A stretch of DNA of 59,407 nucleotides from Oscillospiraceae bacterium (GTDB lineage Bacteria > Bacillota > Clostridia > Oscillospirales > Ruminococcaceae): the NCBI GenBank assembly GCA_009778065.1, contig WRKM01000022.1, positions 1 to 59,407 of the forward strand, in the 5' to 3' direction. Both the position numbers and the translations under genes were made by a program. Positions 39,439-48,866 of the stretch are shown here, in pieces. The notes beneath the pieces are model-generated. The model was not told the DNA's origin and made no database searches. It worked only from the letters and a program-made list of their open reading frames with translations. The stretch's first letter is position 1. Each line of letters begins with the position of its first letter.

Positions 39439-41829
39439 ATGAACTACGGATATTTCGATGAGTCAAAAAAAGAATACGTCATTACGAGACCCGATACCCC
39501 CGCCCCGTGGGCAAATTATCTCGGTTCGCCGCTTTACGGTGCGATTATTTCAGGCAATGCGGGAGGCTACAGCTTTGTTAAGTCCGGCGCGAACGGCAGA
39601 CTTACACGTTACCGCTTTAACGGTGTACCATATGACCAACCGGGGCGTTATGTCTATATTAAAGACAATGAGAGCGGTGATTTTTGGAGTGCGTCATGGG
39701 CTCCCGTCTGTAAGGATTTAAACGAGTTTAAGTCCGAGTGCAGACACGGAACGGCATATACGCAAATCAGCTCCGAATACAGCGGAATAAAAGCACAGGT
39801 TAATTACTTTGTCCCCAAAGACGCCGAGCATGAGGTCTGGCGTGTAAAGCTGACTAATAACAGCGGCAGGACGCGAAAATTATCGGCTACCGGTTATATC
39901 GAGTTCACAAATGAACCGAACTATGAACAGGACCAGGTAAATTTGCAGTATTCGATTTTTATTTCCCGCACCTATTACGAAAATAACGTCATAAAACAGG
40001 TTTATCACGAGAATTTTAAAGACCCGAACAAGGAAAGATTTTTCGGACTCGCCGGATTAAACATCAGCAACTACTGCGGCGACCGCGAGCGGTTCTTAGG
40101 TAAATATAAAGATTACAGAGAGCCTGCGGGAGTTACCGAGGGGCTTAAAGACGAACTCAACTATTGCGGAAACTCTTGCGGCGCACTCCAAAGCGATATT
40201 CTCCTTGCGGATGGCGAGAGTGCGGATTTTATTTACGTGCTGGGGCAAAAGCCCGAAGCGCAGGCAAGAGAGGTTGTCGAGCGTTACAAAGATATAAGCG
40301 TTGCCGACAGGGAACTTGAGGAGCTTAAAACATACTGGCACGCAAAACTTGAAAATTTAAGCGTGAAAACACCCGACGATAAGTTCAACAATATGCTTAA
40401 CGTATGGAATGCGTATCAATGCTTTATCACGTTTATTTGGTCACGCGCCGCATCTTTCTTCTACTGCGGCTTACGCAACGGTTTCGGCTACCGTGATACT
40501 GTTCAGGATATTCAAGGTATAATTCACTTAGCCCCCGAAATGGCGAAAGAGCAAATCCGCTTTATGCTGTCGGCGCAGGTGACAAACGGTGCGGGCTTAC
40601 CCCTTGTTAAATACAATCACAATGCGGGATTTGAAAACACACCCGATGACGCCGATTATGTAAAAGAGACAGGGCATCCGAGCTATCGCGCCGATGATGC
40701 GCTGTGGCTGTTCCCGACTGTCTATAAATATATTACCGAAACGGGTGATATGGCGTTTCTTGATGATATTATTCCATATGCCGACAAGAACGAGCAGGGT
40801 GAGGGCGGAACGGTCTACGGGCATTTAAAACGCGCTGTCGAGTTTTCCTTGAATAACTTAGGGGCGCATGGTATGCCCGCAGGGCTTCACGCCGACTGGA
40901 ACGACTGTCTGAGGCTCGGTAAAAAGGGCGAAAGCACTTTTGTTGTATTCCAGTTTGTTTATGCGGTAAAGCTGTTGAGATTATTCGCGGAATATAAAAA
41001 AGATGAAAAATACATTGAGTATTTGGACGGAATAAACGCGAAGATGAAGCCTATTATTGACAACTGTTGGAACCAAGACCGCTGGATACGCGGTTATCGC
41101 GAAACGGGAGAGGTAATCGGGAAAAGAGACGACCCCGAAGCCTCTATGTGGCTGAATCCGCAGTCGTGGGCGGTGATTTCGGGATATTCCACTACAGAAC
41201 AGGCTGTAGCGTCTATGGACAGCGTTTACCGTGAACTCAGCACCCCTTACGGCATACAGGTTATGAACCCGCCCTACGTTGACCACGCCTTTGACGGCGC
41301 ACTCATGATTGTATTCAATAACTACACTAAGGAAAATGCGGGGATTTTCTCTCATCCGCAGGGGTGGGCGATTTTGGCGGAGGCTCTCATGGGTCGCGGA
41401 AACCGCGCCTTTGAATACTGGAAAAACGCCTCGCCGTCCACCATGAACGATGATGCTGATAAACGTGTAATCGAGCCGTATGCTCACGGGCAGTTTACCG
41501 AGGGAAAGGGCAGTCCGTTCGCAGGGCGTTCGCATAATCACTGGCTGACAGGAACAGCTTCTACCGTTATGGTTGCGTCTGTTGAGGGAATTTTGGGACT
41601 TCGTCCCGAAATAGGAGGAATAGTTGTAAATCCGTCTATTCCATCGGCATGGAAAGAGCTTGAAATTAAGAAAAGTTTCAGAGGAAAAACGCTGAACATA
41701 AAAATAAATAACCCCGGCGGCGCGGAAAGCGGGGTTAAATCCGTAACGGTTAACGGCGAAAAAATTACGGGGCTTTTGATTGAGGAAAAAATATTAAAGG
41801 ATACAAACGAGATTTCAATAGATATGTAA
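39439..41829 (+). CDS. GH94 disaccharide phosphorylase
   Basis: 796 residues, close to the length of cellobiose and chitobiose phosphorylases. GH94 marks: EYVITRPDTPAPWANYLG, SGDFWSASWAPV, GFGYRDTVQDIQG, catalytic HADWNDCLRLG (general acid Asp), ENAGIFSHPQGWA and WLTGTASTV. It would split a beta-disaccharide with phosphate to a sugar 1-phosphate in the cytoplasm. Some stretches look like diacetylchitobiose phosphorylase, while IEFTNEPNYEQDQVNLQYS differs from both classic groups, so the substrate is open. AGGAGG precedes the ATG. Confidence 0.9.
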   Translation: MNYGYFDESKKEYVITRPDTPAPWANYLGSPLYGAIISGNAGGYSFVKSGANGRLTRYRFNGVPYDQPGRYVYIKDNESGDFWSASWAPVCKDLNEFKSECRHGTAYTQISSEYSGIKAQVNYFVPKDAEHEVWRVKLTNNSGRTRKLSATGYIEFTNEPNYEQDQVNLQYSIFISRTYYENNVIKQVYHENFKDPNKERFFGLAGLNISNYCGDRERFLGKYKDYREPAGVTEGLKDELNYCGNSCGALQSDILLADGESADFIYVLGQKPEAQAREVVERYKDISVADRELEELKTYWHAKLENLSVKTPDDKFNNMLNVWNAYQCFITFIWSRAASFFYCGLRNGFGYRDTVQDIQGIIHLAPEMAKEQIRFMLSAQVTNGAGLPLVKYNHNAGFENTPDDADYVKETGHPSYRADDALWLFPTVYKYITETGDMAFLDDIIPYADKNEQGEGGTVYGHLKRAVEFSLNNLGAHGMPAGLHADWNDCLRLGKKGESTFVVFQFVYAVKLLRLFAEYKKDEKYIEYLDGINAKMKPIIDNCWNQDRWIRGYRETGEVIGKRDDPEASMWLNPQSWAVISGYSTTEQAVASMDSVYRELSTPYGIQVMNPPYVDHAFDGALMIVFNNYTKENAGIFSHPQGWAILAEALMGRGNRAFEYWKNASPSTMNDDADKRVIEPYAHGQFTEGKGSPFAGRSHNHWLTGTASTVMVASVEGILGLRPEIGGIVVNPSIPSAWKELEIKKSFRGKTLNIKINNPGGAESGVKSVTVNGEKITGLLIEEKILKDTNEISIDM

Positions 41830-41944
41830 AGCGCAGCACGCTTTTAACTGCCGTTAAGGGTCTTTATCTTCAAATAGGTGTTATAGTTGTCGATTCTGTA
41901 CAAGAAATATTTGCATTATTATGATTATATAGTTATTATGTAAA

Positions 41945-41973
41945 TTGATATTTTTTAGAGATAATAGTATAAT
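41945..41973 (+). promoter_or_regulatory. Promoter of the SCP2 gene
   Basis: TTGATA (41945-41950), 17-base spacer, TATAAT (41968-41973). Confidence 0.82.
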
Positions 41974-42014
41974 TAAAACAGACTAATGTTTATATTAACA
42001 GGAGGAAATAAATT

Positions 42015-42359
42015 ATGGCACCTGCAGCAAAGATACCCTTGGAAGACATTTTCGCGGACATTAAATCGAAAACAGCAGGCTTCGACGGGAGCAATTATCA
42101 CGGTTTTTTAGCTGTTGAGGTAAATCTCAGCGATATTAAAAAGGTTTTCTACGTGGAAGTTAAAGACGGCAACCTCTCTATTGAACCGTATGAGTACAAC
42201 GACAGACAAGCGAAAATGACGATTTCATCGTCGAACTTCGTGAAACTGATTAACGGTAAGCTCAACGGCACAACCGCCTTTTTGACAGGAAAGCTCAAAA
42301 TCGACGGCAACATCGAAAAGGTAAAAGAGTTGGCGACTCTGCTCGGCGGAGAAGTTTAA
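42015..42359 (+). CDS. SCP2 sterol-binding-domain protein
   Basis: 114 residues, a stand-alone SCP2-like lipid-binding domain: FYVEVKDGNLSIEPYEYNDRQAKMTIS, then KLINGKLNGTTAFLTGKLKIDGNIEKVKEL, the family's typical end. It probably binds a hydrophobic ligand in the cytoplasm; the ligand is unknown. AGGAGG precedes the ATG. It stands alone between its own promoter and a terminator. Confidence 0.87.
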   Translation: MAPAAKIPLEDIFADIKSKTAGFDGSNYHGFLAVEVNLSDIKKVFYVEVKDGNLSIEPYEYNDRQAKMTISSSNFVKLINGKLNGTTAFLTGKLKIDGNIEKVKELATLLGGEV

Positions 42360-42370
42360 AAAGCAAGTGA

Positions 42371-42399
42371 AAACGGGCGGAATTAAAAACCGCCCGTTT
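42371..42399 (+). terminator. Terminator of the SCP2 gene
   Basis: AAACGGGCGG/CCGCCCGTTT 10-bp stem with a 9-base loop; the T tail is short. Confidence 0.8.
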
Positions 42400-42472
42400 C
42401 AGTATTATAAAGAGTTTCATACCCCTTTTTTAAAACTTTTTCATAATTTTATTATAACTCGTATTATTTCTA

Positions 42473-42501
42473 TTGACAACCCCTGTAATATATGGTAAAA
42501 T
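42473..42501 (+). promoter_or_regulatory. Promoter of rpsF-ssb-rpsR
   Basis: TTGACA (42473-42478), 17-base spacer, TAAAAT (42496-42501). Confidence 0.85.
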
Positions 42502-42507
42502 GATAGA

Positions 42508-42588
42508 GTTATTCGGGGAAATCCCGAATGTATATCCTTGCTCGTGATATTCAATTCACGGGACTTATGTTCAAAAGGAGGTAAAAAA
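42508..42588 (+). promoter_or_regulatory. Structured leader of rpsF, possible S6:S18 autoregulatory site
   Basis: The ~80-base leader can form ATTCGGG/CCCGAAT, or alternatively pair the same TCCCG with the CGGGA just before the ribosome site, around CGTGA/TCACG. rpsF leaders in many bacteria carry an S6:S18-binding motif with a CCG trinucleotide. The exact consensus was not verified here. Confidence 0.4.
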
Positions 42589-42891
42589 ATGGCTAAATTA
42601 AGCGAAAAATACGAGGCTGTGGTGGTTTTATCCGTTAAAAACGGAGAAGAAGGAGTACCGGCACTTGTGACCAAGTTTTCCGACCTGTTAAAGGAAAACA
42701 AAGCTGAGATTGTAAGTATTGATGAATGGGGTAAGAGAAGACTTGCATACCCTATCAATTACGAGACAGAAGGTTATTATGTGCTTTACAACTTTGACTC
42801 GACGCCCGACGTACCGCTTGAGTTTGAGCGCGTAATTAACATTACTGACGGTGTGTTACGCTCTTTGGTTGTTTTACGGCAGGGAGCATAG
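42589..42891 (+). CDS. rpsF: 30S ribosomal protein S6
   Basis: 100 residues. YEAVVVLS at the start and WGKRRLAYPINYETEGYYVLYNF are S6 marks. It binds the central domain of 16S rRNA with S18. AAGGAGG lies 8 bases before the ATG at 42589. First gene of the conserved rpsF-ssb-rpsR unit. Confidence 0.96.
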   Translation: MAKLSEKYEAVVVLSVKNGEEGVPALVTKFSDLLKENKAEIVSIDEWGKRRLAYPINYETEGYYVLYNFDSTPDVPLEFERVINITDGVLRSLVVLRQGA

Positions 42892-42918
42892 ACGGTATAA
42901 AGGAAAGGAACTTTTGGT

Positions 42919-43461
42919 ATGTATAACCGAGTTATATTAATGGGCAGAATATGCCATGACCTTGAACTGAAAACAACGCCCAACGGCGTTCCCGTGTTAT
43001 CTTTCCGATTGGCTGTGGAACGCAATTATCAAGTTAAAGGTGAGGACAGAAAGTCCGATTTCTTTAACGTCGTTGCCTGGCGTAACAACGCAGAGTTTAT
43101 CAGCAGATATTTCTTCAAAGGAAGAATGATTCTGCTCGATGGCGAGTTGCAGACGCGGCAGTATGTTGATAAGAATAACGTCAACCGTGATATAGTTGAA
43201 ATTATCGTTGACCACGCAAGCTTTACGGGCGAGCCGAAGCAACAGCCGCAAGGAGACCCTTACGGCGCAGGTTATCAGGGTAATCAAAATTATCAAAGCT
43301 ACAACAGAAATAATCAGGGCGGCTATCAAGGCGGATACAGTTCTCCGCAAAGCGGAGCAGCAGTAGCGGCGCAGGCAATAGCACCCGCACCCGCGTTGTC
43401 GCAGGGCGATGCACAAGATTTCGTTGATAACGCCGCAACCGATGATGATTACCCATTCTAA
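42919..43461 (+). CDS. ssb: Single-stranded DNA-binding protein
   Basis: 180 residues. OB fold (1-110): MYNRVILMGRICHDLELK, FRLAVERNY, FFNVVAWRNNAEF, MILLDGELQTRQYVDKN. A Gly/Gln/Asn-rich linker ends in the acidic tip DDDYPF that docks partner proteins. Placed between S6 and S18 genes as in most Firmicutes. Confidence 0.96.
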   Translation: MYNRVILMGRICHDLELKTTPNGVPVLSFRLAVERNYQVKGEDRKSDFFNVVAWRNNAEFISRYFFKGRMILLDGELQTRQYVDKNNVNRDIVEIIVDHASFTGEPKQQPQGDPYGAGYQGNQNYQSYNRNNQGGYQGGYSSPQSGAAVAAQAIAPAPALSQGDAQDFVDNAATDDDYPF

Positions 43462-43486
43462 ATAATTTGTAGGAGGAAAACAGAAT

Positions 43487-43744
43487 ATGTCCGACAGGAA
43501 GGATTTTAACGACAGAGGCAATCGCCCCATGAAACGCACAAGGAAAAAGGTCTGCCAGTTCTGTGTAGACAGAGCTGAGTTTATTGATTATAAAGACGTC
43601 GCAAAACTGAAAAAGTGTATGACGGAACGCTCGAAGATTCTACCGAGGCGTGTCACAGGTTGTTGCGCTTATCATCAGAGAGAGCTTACTACGGCTATTA
43701 AAAGAGCACGGCAAATAGCTATTATTCCTTACGTTTCTGATTAA
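43487..43744 (+). CDS. rpsR: 30S ribosomal protein S18
   Basis: 85 residues. CQFC at the N-terminal part, [51 protein letters not shown] is the S18 core. The extra Cys residues suggest a zinc-type version. AGGAGG precedes the ATG. Confidence 0.96.
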   Translation: MSDRKDFNDRGNRPMKRTRKKVCQFCVDRAEFIDYKDVAKLKKCMTERSKILPRRVTGCCAYHQRELTTAIKRARQIAIIPYVSD

Positions 43745-43752
43745 TAAAATTT

Positions 43753-43778
43753 CGGGGCGTCTTTCTTCAGACGCCCCG
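43753..43778 (+). terminator. Hairpin after rpsR
   Basis: CGGGGCGTCT/AGACGCCCCG 10-bp stem (43753-43762 with 43769-43778). No T run follows; TTGACAG repeats begin directly after it. Confidence 0.6.
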
Positions 43779-43780
43779 AC

Positions 43781-43801
43781 TTGACAGTTGACAGTTGACA
43801 G
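43781..43801. repeat. Three tandem TTGACAG heptamers
   Basis: TTGACAG at 43781, 43788 and 43795, then a decayed unit GTCGATAATTG. The unit contains the -35 consensus TTGACA. It is related to the heptamers at 2823. Confidence 0.87.
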
Positions 43802-43826
43802 TCGATAATTGAAAAGAGTTGAAAGT

Positions 43827-44216
43827 ATGTTTTATGAATTTAAACTAAGCACGGATAAGCAGGGCTTTTCAAACATAACAAAGTATCTGAATCAGGCGGT
43901 AGGGAAAAGCGGCGTGAAGGACGGTCTGTGCGTGGTTTTTTGCCCTCACACGACGGCGGGTATAACGATAAACGAAAATGCCGACCCCGATGTTGTACGG
44001 GATATGCTTCTGGGGTTAGATAAAGCCTACCCCGACCGCGCAGAGTTCCGCCACATGGAGGGAAATTCTGCGGCGCATTTAAAAGCCACGGCAGTCGGGA
44101 GCAGTGTAAATGTTATAATCTCCGATGGGAGGCTTCTGCTCGGAACCTGGCAGAGTGTGTATTTCTGCGAGTTTGACGGACCGCGGAATCGTACATTTTA
44201 TGTGAAAGTGTTATAA
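43827..44216 (+). CDS. YjbQ/UPF0047 family protein
   Basis: 129 residues. The family core is clear: [26 protein letters not shown] with the conserved His, then [19 protein letters not shown] and [22 protein letters not shown]. The biochemical role of the family is not settled. ATG 43827 is chosen over TTG 43809, which lies in the repeat tail. It is followed closely by the PNP gene. Confidence 0.9.
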   Translation: MFYEFKLSTDKQGFSNITKYLNQAVGKSGVKDGLCVVFCPHTTAGITINENADPDVVRDMLLGLDKAYPDRAEFRHMEGNSAAHLKATAVGSSVNVIISDGRLLLGTWQSVYFCEFDGPRNRTFYVKVL

Positions 44217-44230
44217 AGGAGGCAGTGACC

Positions 44231-45049
44231 ATGAACCCTATTGAAAAGCTTTATAAATGCCGTGAAAGTATTAAATTGAAAATACCTTTTAAACCTAAGG
44301 TCGCCATCATACTCGGCTCAGGTCTCGGCGCACTCGCCGACGAAATAGACGCTGTTTCTGTCATAAATTACAGCGAAATAAACGGCTTTCCGCAATCTAC
44401 CGTGTTTGGTCATAAAGGGCGTTTCGTGTTCGGTTATATCGGAGAAGTTCCGGTAGTCGTCATGCAGGGACGTGTGCATTATTATGAGGGCTACAGCATG
44501 AGCGATGTGGTTTTACCCATCAGGCTGATGCGGATGATGGACGCACAGTCACTATTTTTAACTAACGCGGCGGGCGGGATTAACAGTGACATGAATGCGG
44601 GAGATTTCATGCTCATAACCGACCATATTTCAAACTTCGCGCCGAATCCCCTTATCGGTGAGAACTTTGAGGAACTCGGCGTGCGTTTTCCCGATATGAG
44701 TGCGGTTTATTGTACTCATCTGCGCCAAATAATTAAAGATACCGCTAAAGAACTCGGCATAAAACTCCATGAAGGTGTTTATCTCCAAACGACAGGTCCG
44801 AGTTTTGAAAGTCCCGCTGAAATAAAGATGTTCCGTTCTTTGGGAGCTAATGCGGTGGGTATGAGTACGGTATGCGAGGCGATAGCCGCCAATCATTGCG
44901 GCTTCGAGATATGCGGTATTTCATTTATTGCGAATCTTGCTTGCGGTATGACCGAAAATCCGCTGACCCACGACGAGGTTATGGAAGCGGGTGCAATCGG
45001 CGCACCGCTGTTTAAGAAGTTAGTGCGTGCATCTGTAGAAAAAATGTAG
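44231..45049 (+). CDS. Purine nucleoside phosphorylase (trimeric type)
   Basis: 272 residues. VAIILGSGLGALADEI, GFPQSTVFGHKGRFVFG, VMQGRVHYYEGY, LTNAAGGINSDM and VGMSTVCEAIAANHCG are PNP-I (PunA-like) marks. It cleaves inosine and guanosine with phosphate to the base and ribose 1-phosphate. AAAGGAGG lies about 8 bases before ATG 44231. mtnA lies downstream, so nucleoside salvage genes may be grouped. Confidence 0.94.
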   Translation: MNPIEKLYKCRESIKLKIPFKPKVAIILGSGLGALADEIDAVSVINYSEINGFPQSTVFGHKGRFVFGYIGEVPVVVMQGRVHYYEGYSMSDVVLPIRLMRMMDAQSLFLTNAAGGINSDMNAGDFMLITDHISNFAPNPLIGENFEELGVRFPDMSAVYCTHLRQIIKDTAKELGIKLHEGVYLQTTGPSFESPAEIKMFRSLGANAVGMSTVCEAIAANHCGFEICGISFIANLACGMTENPLTHDEVMEAGAIGAPLFKKLVRASVEKM

Positions 45050-45145
45050 ACGGATTCTGCTGAAAAGACAGCCGCACATGACCGAAACACATGAAAGTAA
45101 TAAATAATTTATATCATCAAATTATTTCAAGGAGGATTTTAGAAA

Positions 45146-45343
45146 ATGAAAATCAAAATTTTTACGGCGGCGACAGCCGGAGACCTTGAGGCAGATGTAA
45201 ACAAATTCATCTCGCAAAAAGAAGTAAACATAATTAAAATGGACTTTTCAACTGCGGTAACAGGAAATGTTCATATGGCATATTCAGTAATGCTGTCGTA
45301 TGAAATGCACGGCTTTATCGAAGAGTCCGAAGGTTTTTATTAA
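45146..45343 (+). CDS. Small protein resembling Cse60/DUF2758
   Basis: 65 residues: [21 protein letters not shown], a middle strand [12 protein letters not shown] and a late strand [10 protein letters not shown]. This beta-alpha-beta pattern resembles the Cse60-like DUF2758 proteins, by eye only. AAGGAGG precedes the ATG. The stop overlaps the mtnA start (TAATG), so the two are translated together. Function unknown. Confidence 0.75.
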   Translation: MKIKIFTAATAGDLEADVNKFISQKEVNIIKMDFSTAVTGNVHMAYSVMLSYEMHGFIEESEGFY

Positions 45344-46392
45344 TGCTCGATAATATCAGACTATCTACTGATGAAACGGCGGTCGTTATTCTCGACCAGA
45401 CAAAGCTTCCCGGTAAAGTTGAGTATTTACGCCTGATGACGGCGGCTCAAATGCGTCATGCCATTATGACTCTTCAAGTCAGGGGCGCACCCGCAATCGG
45501 GATTTTCGCCGCTTACGCCCTCTATGTACTTGCTAAAAGTATTCCGGAGGATGCGGATTTTCGCGGCACTTTGAAAGAGCTTAAAAATTACCTTTCCTCT
45601 ACGCGTCCGACAGCGGTTAACCTTAATTATGCTCTGGAACGCATGATGGACGCCGCCAAAAATAACGGCGGCGGGAAAGAGCGGAAAAAAATACTTACCG
45701 CTCTCGGCGAGGAATGTCGCCGTATACAGTATGAGGATGCGGCTGTTTGCAGAAGCATTTCCGAATATGCACTCTCCCTACTCAAGGATGGTTGGGGGAT
45801 TTTGACCTACTGTAACGCCGGTCCTATCGCCACATCACGTTACGGAACTGCACTTGGTGGGATTATTCTCGGATTCGAGAGAGGTTATAAATTTAATGTC
45901 TATTGCTGTGAAACCCGTCCGCTTATGCAGGGTTCGCGGCTGACCGCTTTCGAGCTTACCGAAGAGGGTGTAAACACTACATTAATATGCGACAATATGG
46001 CGAGCAGGGTCATGAGTGAGGGAAAGATTCAAGCTTGCTTTGTCGGGTGTGACCGTGTTGCCGCTAACGGAGATACCGCAAATAAAATCGGTACAAGCAT
46101 GGTCGCCGTATTAGCCAAACACTATAAAATTCCGTTTTATGTTTTCTGCCCGACCTCCACGCTCGATATGAAGTGTAAGAGCGGACGCGATATTGTTATT
46201 GAAACACGTTCGGAAGAGGAAGTTCATACCGGATTTTTTAAAGAACGAATCGCACCCGAAGACGTAAAGATTTATAACCCCGCATTTGACGTTACCCCCG
46301 CAAATTTGATTACTGCTATCGTCACAGAAAGAGGGATTTGCAAAGCTCCTTATGAGGATTCGTTAAGAATGATTAACAGGAAAAAGGAATAA
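45343..46392 (+). CDS. mtnA: Methylthioribose-1-phosphate isomerase
   Basis: 349 residues. eIF2B-like fold with [45 protein letters not shown] (catalytic Cys), [31 protein letters not shown] (catalytic Asp) and FCPTSTLDM. It isomerises 5-methylthioribose 1-phosphate, or a 5-deoxyribose analogue, in salvage. No other mtn genes are present here. Confidence 0.93.
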   Translation: MLDNIRLSTDETAVVILDQTKLPGKVEYLRLMTAAQMRHAIMTLQVRGAPAIGIFAAYALYVLAKSIPEDADFRGTLKELKNYLSSTRPTAVNLNYALERMMDAAKNNGGGKERKKILTALGEECRRIQYEDAAVCRSISEYALSLLKDGWGILTYCNAGPIATSRYGTALGGIILGFERGYKFNVYCCETRPLMQGSRLTAFELTEEGVNTTLICDNMASRVMSEGKIQACFVGCDRVAANGDTANKIGTSMVAVLAKHYKIPFYVFCPTSTLDMKCKSGRDIVIETRSEEEVHTGFFKERIAPEDVKIYNPAFDVTPANLITAIVTERGICKAPYEDSLRMINRKKE

Positions 46393-46396
46393 GCTT

Positions 46397-47737
46397 ATGT
46401 TTTTACCCGATAATGTTAAAAGTATTATAGAACGCCTTGAGACCGCAGGTCATGATGCCTTTGCGGTCGGCGGCGCAGTACGCGACTACCTCGACCATAG
46501 GATTACTGAGAAGCGAGAGCCGTTTGACTATGATATAGCGACAAGCGCGTTTCCCGCTGAAATAAAAGAGGTCTTCAGCGATTACAGGATTGTCGATATA
46601 GGAGAAAAACACGGAACAATCGCACTCGTTATTAATAAAAACGGCGAGAAAATCGAAATAACGACATTCCGGTCAGACGGTGAATATTCAGACAGCCGTC
46701 ATCCCGACGAGGTGACTTTTACACGCGACTTGAAAACCGATTTGTCAAGACGTGACTTCACGGTTAACGCTATGGCGTACTCCGATAAAACAGGTCTGAT
46801 AGACCCATACGGGGGCGAAAATGATTTAACTGACGGTATTTTAAGATGCGTCGGAGAACCCGAAAAGAGATTTAACGAAGACGCTTTGCGTATTATGCGG
46901 GCATTGAGATTTATGTCCGAACGCGGGTTTGTCTGTGAAGAGAATACCGAAAACGCGCTACGGGAATTAAAGGATAATCTGAAGAAAATCTCGCCGGAAA
47001 GAATCGCGGCAGAGTTTGACAGACTTTTGCTCGGAGATTATGCCGAGAGAATTATTATGCAGTATCATGATGTTTTAGGGGTCGTATTTCCCGAAATTAT
47101 CGCTTGTGCCGGATTCGCACAGCAGAATAAATATCATATTCATGATGTTTTAACGCATACCGCAAAGGCAATAGCCATAGCACCCAAGGACAGGGTTATA
47201 AGGCTCGCGCTTTTCTTCCATGATATAGCTAAACCGCTCTGCTTTACCTTAGAGAACAATACAGGCACCTTTACGGGACATCAAGCAAAAAGTGCGGAAA
47301 TCGCCGAAAAGACGATGCGCCGTTTATGTTACAACAAATCTACAATTTATAAGGTCGTACTGCTGATAGAAAAACACGACGATAAGCTTAAATCAGACAG
47401 AATAAGCGTAAAAAGCTTACTTAACAGATTGGGGCTTAAAACGCTCATTCAATTGTGCGAGCTTAAAATCGCAGACGACAGCGCGAAATCCGGATTCGTA
47501 ATGCTAGATATAGAAAAGCATCGCCATGTTATTGAAAAAGCGCAGGAAATAGCGCAAAGCGGCGAATGTTATACGCTCGGTATGCTCGCTGTAAATGGCG
47601 GCGATTTACTCACACTCGGTTTCAAAGGTAAAGAAATAGGAAAAAAATTAAACCTTCTGCTTGATAAGGTAATAACGGGGCAGGTTGAAAACACAAAGGA
47701 ATCACTACTCGCACTCGTCAATTCTAAGACAAAGTAA
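46397..47737 (+). CDS. cca: CCA tRNA nucleotidyltransferase
   Basis: 446 residues. Head domain AFAVGGAVRDYLDHR, the DYDIATSAFP catalytic Asp pair, GTIALVI, RRDFTVNAMAYSDKTGLIDPYGG and ALRIMRALRF, then an HD domain (FFHDIAKP). It adds CCA to tRNA 3' ends. It is not possible to say from sequence alone whether it adds both C and A. AAAGGA precedes the ATG. Confidence 0.93.
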   Translation: MFLPDNVKSIIERLETAGHDAFAVGGAVRDYLDHRITEKREPFDYDIATSAFPAEIKEVFSDYRIVDIGEKHGTIALVINKNGEKIEITTFRSDGEYSDSRHPDEVTFTRDLKTDLSRRDFTVNAMAYSDKTGLIDPYGGENDLTDGILRCVGEPEKRFNEDALRIMRALRFMSERGFVCEENTENALRELKDNLKKISPERIAAEFDRLLLGDYAERIIMQYHDVLGVVFPEIIACAGFAQQNKYHIHDVLTHTAKAIAIAPKDRVIRLALFFHDIAKPLCFTLENNTGTFTGHQAKSAEIAEKTMRRLCYNKSTIYKVVLLIEKHDDKLKSDRISVKSLLNRLGLKTLIQLCELKIADDSAKSGFVMLDIEKHRHVIEKAQEIAQSGECYTLGMLAVNGGDLLTLGFKGKEIGKKLNLLLDKVITGQVENTKESLLALVNSKTK

Positions 47738-47823
47738 ATATTACCGTCTGAATTTTAAATCGCTTTAACTATATAGTTTTAAAGAATATAACTCGTTATG
47801 CAGAGAAAGGTATGGTCTTTAAA

Positions 47824-48843
47824 ATGTCGTCGGTAGATATAGGGATAGACCTCGGAACTGCGAATATAATCATAACTCTCGGCGGTAGGGGTATTGTACT
47901 CAATGAGCCGAGCGTTGTGGCGTATGACAAAAAGAAAAAGCAAGTTATAGCCGTAGGGCGTGAAGCGTATGATATGTTAGGCAGAACGCCCGAGTATATT
48001 GTTGCGGCGTATCCGCTCCGTGACGGCGTTATTTCCGACAACTATATGACAGAAATCATGACAAGGGAGTTTATACGTAAGGTCAGCGGCAGTATGCTCA
48101 TAAAACCGCGGATTGTCCTGTGTGTTCCATCGTTTGTAACGGACGTTGAAAGACGTGCATTAGTGGAAACAGCTCTTCGTGCGGGTGCGCGGAAGGTATT
48201 TCTTATAGACGAGCCTGTAGCGGCTCTACTCGGTGCGGGGGTTGATATTACTAAACCGAGCGGTGTTATGGTAGTCGATATAGGCGGAGGAACGACCGAT
48301 ATAGCCGTTGCGTCTTTTAACGGTATAGTAAGTTCGGCTTCCATAAAAATGGGCGGCAATAAAATGGATACGGCTATTATCAAATACATACACGCTAAAT
48401 ACAAACTTATAATCGGTGAAAAGACAGCCGAAGCCGCCAAAAAGAATATAGCTAACGTATATGATCCTGATGGTACGGCTCGTATGGCGGTAAAAGGGCG
48501 TGACGTAATTAAGGGTCTGCCTGTCAGTGTGGATATAAACGATTATGACCTACAGGAGGCTCTTTCTGTTTGTGTTGATGAAATTATAAGCACTATACGC
48601 ACCGTGCTTGAAAAAACGCCGCCTGAGCTTGTCGGAGACATTCACACTAACGGAGTGGTTCTGACGGGCGGCGGGGCGTTGCTCGGCGGTCTTGACAGGC
48701 TTGTGACCTCGTTCGTGGGTGCGCCGTGCCTAACGGCGAATAAGCCTGTAGAGTGCGTAGCGCGGGGCGTGGGTATGGCTTTCAGGCATACGGGGGAATT
48801 ACTCGACGGCTTTGAAAAAATTTCGCTTTATAAATATAAATAA
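47824..48843 (+). CDS. MreB/Mbl-like rod-shape actin homologue
   Basis: About 339 residues. Actin-fold motifs VDIGIDLGTANIIITL, LCVPSFVTDVERRAL, LIDEPVAALLGAGVDI, MVVDIGGGTTDIAV and GVVLTGGGALLGGLD. It forms membrane-bound filaments that guide wall synthesis. Start ATG 47824 fits the family; ATG 47812 lies only one base after GAGAAAGG. No mreC/mreD follow, so this is probably an Mbl/MreBH-type paralogue. Confidence 0.9.
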   Translation: MSSVDIGIDLGTANIIITLGGRGIVLNEPSVVAYDKKKKQVIAVGREAYDMLGRTPEYIVAAYPLRDGVISDNYMTEIMTREFIRKVSGSMLIKPRIVLCVPSFVTDVERRALVETALRAGARKVFLIDEPVAALLGAGVDITKPSGVMVVDIGGGTTDIAVASFNGIVSSASIKMGGNKMDTAIIKYIHAKYKLIIGEKTAEAAKKNIANVYDPDGTARMAVKGRDVIKGLPVSVDINDYDLQEALSVCVDEIISTIRTVLEKTPPELVGDIHTNGVVLTGGGALLGGLDRLVTSFVGAPCLTANKPVECVARGVGMAFRHTGELLDGFEKISLYKYK

Positions 48844-48866
48844 ACCTATTGCGAGGAAGGGCGTTT

